64,000 nt of DNA from Alphaproteobacteria bacterium (lineage in GTDB: Bacteria; Pseudomonadota; Alphaproteobacteria; DSM-16000; Inquilinaceae), in the NCBI GenBank assembly GCA_028281925.1, contig JANQIX010000036.1, positions 1 to 64,000 of the forward strand, written 5' to 3'. The notes under the pieces are model-generated. The model made no database searches. It worked only from the letters and a program-made list of their open reading frames with translations, and had not been told where the DNA came from. The position numbers and the translations under genes are program-made. Positions 59,797 through 64,000 of the stretch are shown here, in pieces. Position 1 is the first letter of the stretch. Every line of letters begins with the position of its first letter.

Positions 59797-60504
59797 TCAG
59801 AAGCGCTCGACCCAGGGACGCAAGTCTACCTCATGCGACCAGGCGCTGCGGTGCTGGCAATGCAGGGAATAATAGACCTCGGCGATTGCTTCCGGTGCCA
59901 GCAGTCCGTCGGGCGCCCTGTCCGCGGCGAGATCGGCATAGCGGGCGGAGCTGATCTGGCCGTCGATGATAATGTGGGCGACGTGAATGCCCTGCGGGCC
60001 CAACTCGCGCGCCATACTCTGGGCCACAGCGCGCAAGGCGAATTTCGGCGACGCCAGGTTGACGAAATTCGCGCCGCCGCGCAGCGATGCCGTGGCGCCG
60101 GTGAGCAGGATCGTCCCGCGCCCACGTGGCAGCATCGCCTTGGCCGCGGCCTGTCCCACCAGGAAGCCGCCGAAGCAACCGACGCGCCAGCACCGTTCGA
60201 ACTCCGCCGGGTCCGTGTCCACCACGGAGCCCCGCTGGAAGGTGCCGGCGTTGAAGACGACGCAGTCGGGGGTGCCCAGCTCTCGCTCAATGCGTTGGAA
60301 CGTCTCGGACACGGCTTCGGGGTCGGTCACGCTGCAGGCATAGGGCTTCAGCTGGTCCGGGTTCGTCGCTGCCAACCCGTCGAGCTTCGCCGCATCGCGC
60401 GCCAACATGGCCACTTTGGCGCCTGCGGCCGCGAACCGTTCCGCTGCTGCGCGCCCTAGGCCGGGGCCGACGCCCGCCACCACTGCTACCGCTGACTCCG
60501 TCAT
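59797..60504 (-). CDS. SDR family protein lacking the catalytic Tyr
   Basis: A 235-residue Rossmann-fold protein from the ATG at 60504 (MTESAVAVVAGVGPGLGRAA, a GxGxG-type loop). Core segments are CVVFNAGTFQRGS and ILLTGATASLRG. The usual Y-x-x-x-K is replaced: NFVNLASPKFALRAVAQSMA has the Lys but Leu in place of the Tyr. This change is known in a small SDR subgroup with an FxxxxPKFALR-like helix, so a binding or altered-chemistry role is likely. It overlaps none, but 49 bases separate it from the next SDR gene. Confidence 0.85.
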   Translation of the reverse strand: MTESAVAVVAGVGPGLGRAAAERFAAAGAKVAMLARDAAKLDGLAATNPDQLKPYACSVTDPEAVSETFQRIERELGTPDCVVFNAGTFQRGSVVDTDPAEFERCWRVGCFGGFLVGQAAAKAMLPRGRGTILLTGATASLRGGANFVNLASPKFALRAVAQSMARELGPQGIHVAHIIIDGQISSARYADLAADRAPDGLLAPEAIAEVYYSLHCQHRSAWSHEVDLRPWVERF

Positions 60505-60553
60505 CGTTGGTCTCCTCCCTTTGCGGCCATCCGTCCGCAACGCGTCTCGTCCC

Positions 60554-61303
60554 TCAATAGGTGGCGCGCCCACCGGAGATGTCGAATACCTGACCGGTCG
60601 TAAAGGCACAGCGCTCGGACAAGAGCCACAGGATCATGTCCGCGACCTCGTCCGGCCGGCCCAGCCGGGCCATGGGGATCCTGCCGGCCATTGCGGCTCG
60701 CCCTTCCGGCGAGAGCTCTCCCAACATCGGTGTGTCGATGGCACCGTGCGCCACGCAATTCACCGCCACACCGGTGGTCGCCAATTCCCGCCCCAGCGAT
60801 TTCGTCAGCGCCACGACGCCAGCCTTGGCGGCGCTGTAAGCCGGGGCCATGGGGCTACCCTCCTTTGCCGCTATGGACGCCACCGTGACGACCCGCCCGA
60901 AACCCTGGCGGACCATCGCCGGAACCAGCGTTCGCAGCACCAGGTATGTGCCGTGCAGATTGACGTCGACCAGCCAGCGCCATTGGTCGGGTGGCAGGTT
61001 CAGCGCGCCCTGCCGCGGGCCGGGCAGGCCCACCGCGGTGACGACGGCATGCACTGCGCCGATCTCACGACCGGTGCGATCGGCGGCCTCGGCCACGGCC
61101 TGATCGTCGGTCACGTCGACCGCGATGGCCGACGGGGCGCCGCAGGCCGCTGCCGCGGCGGAGACGCCGGCGGCGTCGATATCCCAGAGCGAGACCGCAG
61201 CACCGGCTTCGCTCAGCCGCCGTGCCACGGCAGCGCCAATGCCCATGGCGGCACCGGTGACCACGGCACCGCGGCCGCTGAAGTCGAAAGAGGCTTCGGC
61301 CAT
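60554..61303 (-). CDS. SDR family oxidoreductase
   Basis: A 249-residue classical short-chain dehydrogenase from the ATG at 61303. Cofactor motif VVTGAAMGIGAAVARRL near residue 14, an Asp (WDID) that points to NAD preference, and catalytic Ser/Tyr/Lys in TVASIAAKEG and YSAAKAGVVALTKSL. The end IDTPMLGEL and TTGQVFDISGGRATY are typical. It probably oxidises a hydroxy compound; substrate unknown. It is adjacent to the atypical SDR and a TetR gene, which may control both. Confidence 0.92.
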   Translation of the reverse strand: MAEASFDFSGRGAVVTGAAMGIGAAVARRLSEAGAAVSLWDIDAAGVSAAAAACGAPSAIAVDVTDDQAVAEAADRTGREIGAVHAVVTAVGLPGPRQGALNLPPDQWRWLVDVNLHGTYLVLRTLVPAMVRQGFGRVVTVASIAAKEGSPMAPAYSAAKAGVVALTKSLGRELATTGVAVNCVAHGAIDTPMLGELSPEGRAAMAGRIPMARLGRPDEVADMILWLLSERCAFTTGQVFDISGGRATY

Positions 61304-61498
61304 GACGGGGGAAATCCTTGCCCGGCGGTATGGGACGCGACACTCCAGAAGCATCCTAGAGTTGCCGATCGGCGGTCGGTCGGGCAAGGGCCTGCGGGCC
61401 GGCATGGAAAAGCGGCGACCCACCGGCCGCCGCTTCGGTCACCTCACCCGACATCACTTGGGTCATCTCCGGCGCAGATGCCGCCGGTTGGCTAGGTG

Positions 61499-61720
61499 CT
61501 ACTCTGGTTCGCCCTCATACCGGAACGACAGGTACATGCGCGCCCGGTACGAGACGACCTTGCCGTGGTCGTCGACGCGAAGGTCAAGCTTCTCCACCTC
61601 GGCGATCCGCAGATCCCTGAGATGGCGCCCGGCAGCGCCAATGGCATTGGTCGCCGCTTCCTCCCACGAGGTCGGACTGCTGCCGATCACATGAATGACG
61701 CGATAAGAGCTTTGGGGCAT
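61499..61720 (-). CDS. Dodecin family protein
   Basis: A 73-residue small protein of the dodecin fold (beta-alpha-beta-beta), which forms a 12-mer that binds flavins. It starts MPQSSYRVIHVIGSSPTSWE, the usual dodecin start with a WEEAATNAIGAAGRHLRDLR helix and the last strand SYRARMYLSFRYEG. The length is normal. Single gene; role in flavin buffering is inferred from the family. Confidence 0.92.
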   Translation of the reverse strand: MPQSSYRVIHVIGSSPTSWEEAATNAIGAAGRHLRDLRIAEVEKLDLRVDDHGKVVSYRARMYLSFRYEGEPE

Positions 61721-61855
61721 GGCGATACTCCCCGTTTTTCGAGCGTTTCACTGCCCTCGCAGTTCCGATTCTAGTTTACGTCAGGGCCCAGGACGCAGCC
61801 CCGCATTGTCGGCATGGCGCCAAGTGCGCGGTCGTCTAAACGCGCCAGAGGAGGA

Positions 61856-62129
61856 TCAGGTCATCCTTGCCGCACCGGCCCTGAGGCGTCCCGCAGACTG
61901 GGTAGCGAAGGTCATGAACCCAGTGCCCGACTGACCGGCGGAGATGAAAGCACCCAGGAACAGGAACAGCCAGATCGTATCGACCGAGATGCGGGTCAGC
62001 GATCCCCAGAGACCACCCTCGGCAATGGCCAACGTGGCCAGGAATCAGATGGCCGAACAGGCCATAGGCCAGCACGATCGACGCGACTACGGGCAGCACG
62101 GCTTTGATCGCGCGCCACGCAGTCGGCAT
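61856..62129 (-). pseudogene. Decayed TRAP permease gene (TAXI-type)
   Basis: Two minus-strand frames read as one broken gene. The first, from an ATG at 62129, reads MPTAWRAIKAVLPVVASIVL then AYGLFGHLIPG. The next, shifted by one base, gives ATLAIAEGGLWGSLTRISVD, TIWLFLFLGAFISAGQSGTG and FMTFATQSAGR, ending at 61856. This matches the membrane helices near the start of fused 4TM-12TM TRAP permeases. All later helices are lost. It follows the TAXI receptor gene by 8 bases, the normal order. Confidence 0.75.
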
Positions 62130-62137
62130 CCATCGGG

Positions 62138-63109
62138 TCAGCGCATGTCCTCCGGGATGTCGACGCCGATTTCCTCATAGTAGCGCAAGGCACCGGGGTG
62201 CAGCTTGGTGCCCATCAGGCCGATCAGTTCCGGCGTAACGGCGACCCACCACGGGTTCTCTTCCGCCAGCTGGTCGCGCTGTTCCCAGAAGGACTTGACG
62301 ATGAAATAGGCCGTGTCGTCGTCCATATCCGTCGTCGCATAAGCGCCGACGGGCACGCCGACGGTTTGCACGTCCTCGTCCTGGCCGTTATAGGTGCCGG
62401 CAGCGATGGTCATCGGGCCGGACAAGGGGTCGGCCGCGATCAGTTGCTCGCGCTGTTCGTCCGTCAGGCTCAGGATCTCGACGTCAACGGTGGTCGCCAG
62501 CTCCACAAGCTGCGGGCTGGGGTGCGAACTGCACGTCGTTAAGCCGATCACGCGGTCGTTGCGGATGGCGCTGGCTGCGTTGTTCAACTCAATATCCACG
62601 GCATCCACATCGGTGACGCCCAGCACCTCGAAGATCCGGTTCGTGCGGCGTTCACAGAAGGTGCCGGTGCCGCCGGGGATGTAGGGATGGCCGGCCAACT
62701 CAGTCAGATCGGTGATGCCGGCTTCGGCATCGACCACGAAATGCACAGTGACGAACGGCATCACGAACAGCGTGCGCACGCGCTCGAACCCGGTCATGCC
62801 TTCGAACGGCCGTTCGCCGGCACGGGCCGTATCCAGAAGGCTCGGTGGCGTGGTGAACAGGTATGCGCCCTCGTGCCGTCCGGCGTCCGTCACGTTCTGG
62901 ACAGAGCCCTGGCTCTCTTCGACGGTCGGCAGCACCTCGCCGTCGCTCTCGGTGCGCAGCATCTCCGCCAACTGCACCATCATGACGTAGTAGGACGAGG
63001 TGGAGGAGGCGGACTTCAAGGTGACGCGCACTTCAGCCGCTGCGCTTCCCGCAGCCAGGGCCGGAAGCCCCAAGGCCAGGGCGCATGCGGCGAGACGGAA
63101 GGATCGCAT
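62138..63109 (-). CDS. TAXI family TRAP transporter solute receptor
   Basis: A 323-residue periplasmic binding protein with a signal peptide (MRSFRLAACALALGLPALAA, cleavage near AAAE). TAXI features as I recall them: VTLKSASSTSSYYVMMVQLA, EESQGSVQNVTDAGRHEGAY (a ligand-binding segment), GTGTFCERRTNRIFEVLG and FIVKSFWEQRDQLAEENPWW. It should deliver a small organic acid or similar to a TRAP permease. The permease gene downstream is a pseudogene, so it may serve another permease or be idle. The start at 63109 fits a signal peptide. Confidence 0.88.
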   Translation of the reverse strand: MRSFRLAACALALGLPALAAGSAAAEVRVTLKSASSTSSYYVMMVQLAEMLRTESDGEVLPTVEESQGSVQNVTDAGRHEGAYLFTTPPSLLDTARAGERPFEGMTGFERVRTLFVMPFVTVHFVVDAEAGITDLTELAGHPYIPGGTGTFCERRTNRIFEVLGVTDVDAVDIELNNAASAIRNDRVIGLTTCSSHPSPQLVELATTVDVEILSLTDEQREQLIAADPLSGPMTIAAGTYNGQDEDVQTVGVPVGAYATTDMDDDTAYFIVKSFWEQRDQLAEENPWWVAVTPELIGLMGTKLHPGALRYYEEIGVDIPEDMR

Positions 63110-63228
63110 GAGGCTGTTCCTTCTGTTCGATCGTCGGTGACATTGGGCCGGCGGGACAGCCAGCACGCACCTTGTGCTCTTTCCCATCGGCCGGTGGCGG
63201 CGAGGGTGCGCCGCCGCCGCGTCTCGCG

Positions 63229-63597
63229 TCAAGCCGGCGCGATCTCGCGTGATGGGCCGAAGTCCAGCGACAGCGTGTCGCCCGCGATGCCGACGACGCC
63301 GCGTTCCTCCATCATCATCGCGGCCGCTTCGACACGGAAGCTGGGGAAGCGCATCACCCCGTCGGCAACGGCGTTGCGGAAGCCATCGCCGCCGACATGG
63401 GCGCCCCAGCCGCTGTGCCGGGCCACGCAAGCACCGTCAGGGATCGGCCCGTTTTCCGCCTCCCAGCCGATGACGTCTTCCGGCGTCACCCGGGCGTCCG
63501 GGTCGTCTTCGGCCATAGCGGAGATGTCCACGGCGGCAAGCGGCGCCACCAGGTTCTCGATCGGGATTTCGTCCGCCGACTGCCCGTCGTCTCCGAC
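63229..63597 (-). pseudogene. Fragment of a cyclase-family protein
   Basis: A minus-strand frame with the middle of a kynurenine-formamidase/cyclase-type protein: DDGQSADEIPIENLVAPLAA then VDISAMAEDDPDARVTPEDV, GWEAENGPIPDGACVARHSG and MRFPSFRVEAAAMMMEERG. The N-terminal metal-binding region and the C-terminal end are missing (it stops after TLSLDFGPS, where another ~50 residues are normal). The open frame starts after the LysR stop at 63661 without homology. It is probably inactive. Confidence 0.75.
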
Positions 63598-63660
63598 AGC
63601 AATGGGACTGCATCGCCCGGGGACCGTCCAGCGCTGAGATGCGGCGCAGAGTCGGCGGGG

Positions 63661-64000
63661 CTAGCTCTTGGTCGGACGCGTCGGCCGGCCGACTTCCGCC
63701 AGCACCCAGTCGCGAAACGCGACCACGGCGTGCCGGCGCAGCAGGCCTTCGGTGGTCAGGATGTAGTAGGCCGGGTCAATCGGCAGTGACAGAGCGAAGG
63801 GCATGACCAGGCGGCCCGCTTCCAGGTCACCTTGCGCCAGAGCGGTCTGGCTCAACGCCACGCCGGCCCCTTCGATGGCCGCCTGAATGGCATGGTCGGC
63901 GAAGCTGAAATGCGGTCCGCGCGTGGTATCGACGCCATCGACGCCGGCGGCCTTCAGCCACATGCGCCAGTCCGGCCTGGTGCCGACGCCATGAAATTCG
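63661..64000 (-). CDS. LysR family regulator, C-terminal part (5' end outside window)
   Basis: C-terminal effector domain of a LysR-type regulator, GcvA-like: EFHGVGTRPDWRMWLKAAGV then DGVDTTRGPHFSFADHAIQA, AAIEGAGVALSQTALAQGDL, GRLVMPFALSLPIDPAYYIL, ending EVGRPTRPTKS. The frame is open to base 64000, so at least 200 residues including the HTH are off the window. It may control a divergent gene beyond the edge. Confidence 0.92.
   Translation of the reverse strand, partial: EFHGVGTRPDWRMWLKAAGVDGVDTTRGPHFSFADHAIQAAIEGAGVALSQTALAQGDLEAGRLVMPFALSLPIDPAYYILTTEGLLRRHAVVAFRDWVLAEVGRPTRPTKS

Overview
The window is GC-rich chromosomal DNA of an alphaproteobacterium. A member of the Rhodospirillales or a related order fits best, because the gene set combines an encapsulated-ferritin homologue, class I PHA synthase, a PPi-dependent phosphofructokinase next to GlpX, a GcvA-type LysR regulator and a TAXI-type transporter. 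I cannot name a genus from sequence alone. Host genes are dense, many overlap by 1-4 nt, and they use GC-rich codons.

Layout, left flank (1-30860): biotin synthase (cut by the window edge), enoyl-CoA hydratase, a hotdog thioesterase, rplM-rpsI with a promoter and terminator, a Tat-exported PhoD phosphatase, an exported rubredoxin with odd cysteine spacing, argC, a gamma-class carbonic anhydrase, a B12-binding-type radical SAM enzyme, a sulfite-oxidase-like molybdoenzyme with a c-type cytochrome, a zinc-ribbon membrane protein with a truncated tandem copy, a six-gene minus-strand membrane cluster (DUF4129, DUF4350, MoxR ATPase, DUF58, SpoIIM-like, RDD), an orphan encapsulated-ferritin-like protein, a PHA synthase with Ser in place of the usual nucleophilic Cys, a Pro/Ala-rich lipoprotein with an OmpA-like end, and a tightly coupled operon of aminotransferase, hom, glpX and recJ followed by a pyrophosphate-dependent phosphofructokinase.

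Mobile region (30891-53730): a 22.8 kb integrative element sits in the 3' end of tRNA-Glu(TTC). It is bounded by a 48-bp exact direct repeat, and a tyrosine integrase lies just inside the right end. Its genes are lower and more uneven in GC than the flanks. It looks like a decayed and composite prophage: a DUF5681 protein, a glycine-rich protein of podovirus type with an upstream GNAT acetyltransferase, a TOPRIM/AAA replication module, a frameshifted structural-type gene, a second tyrosine integrase, a membrane-anchored tail-collar protein, and accessory genes (PadR plus membrane protein, SRAP peptidase, HNH remnant, secreted nuclease, Cys-rich secreted peptide). The most unusual content is a two-gene cassette at 35934-38256. 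A protein with a possible DNA-binding segment overlaps by 4 nt a complete FtsZ that carries an extra 110-residue N-terminal domain with pentapeptide-like repeats and still ends in the divisome-binding peptide. Base composition changes abruptly inside that ftsZ gene.

Right flank (53731-64000): a GNAT acetyltransferase, a nitrilase-family amidohydrolase, an exported beta-type protein, a GPH-type transporter, a DUF4329 protein, a Gmad2-type lipoprotein, TetR and two SDR genes, a dodecin, an intact TAXI solute receptor whose permease gene has decayed, a cyclase-family fragment, and the C-terminal part of a LysR regulator. All calls are from reading the sequence; no database search was possible.
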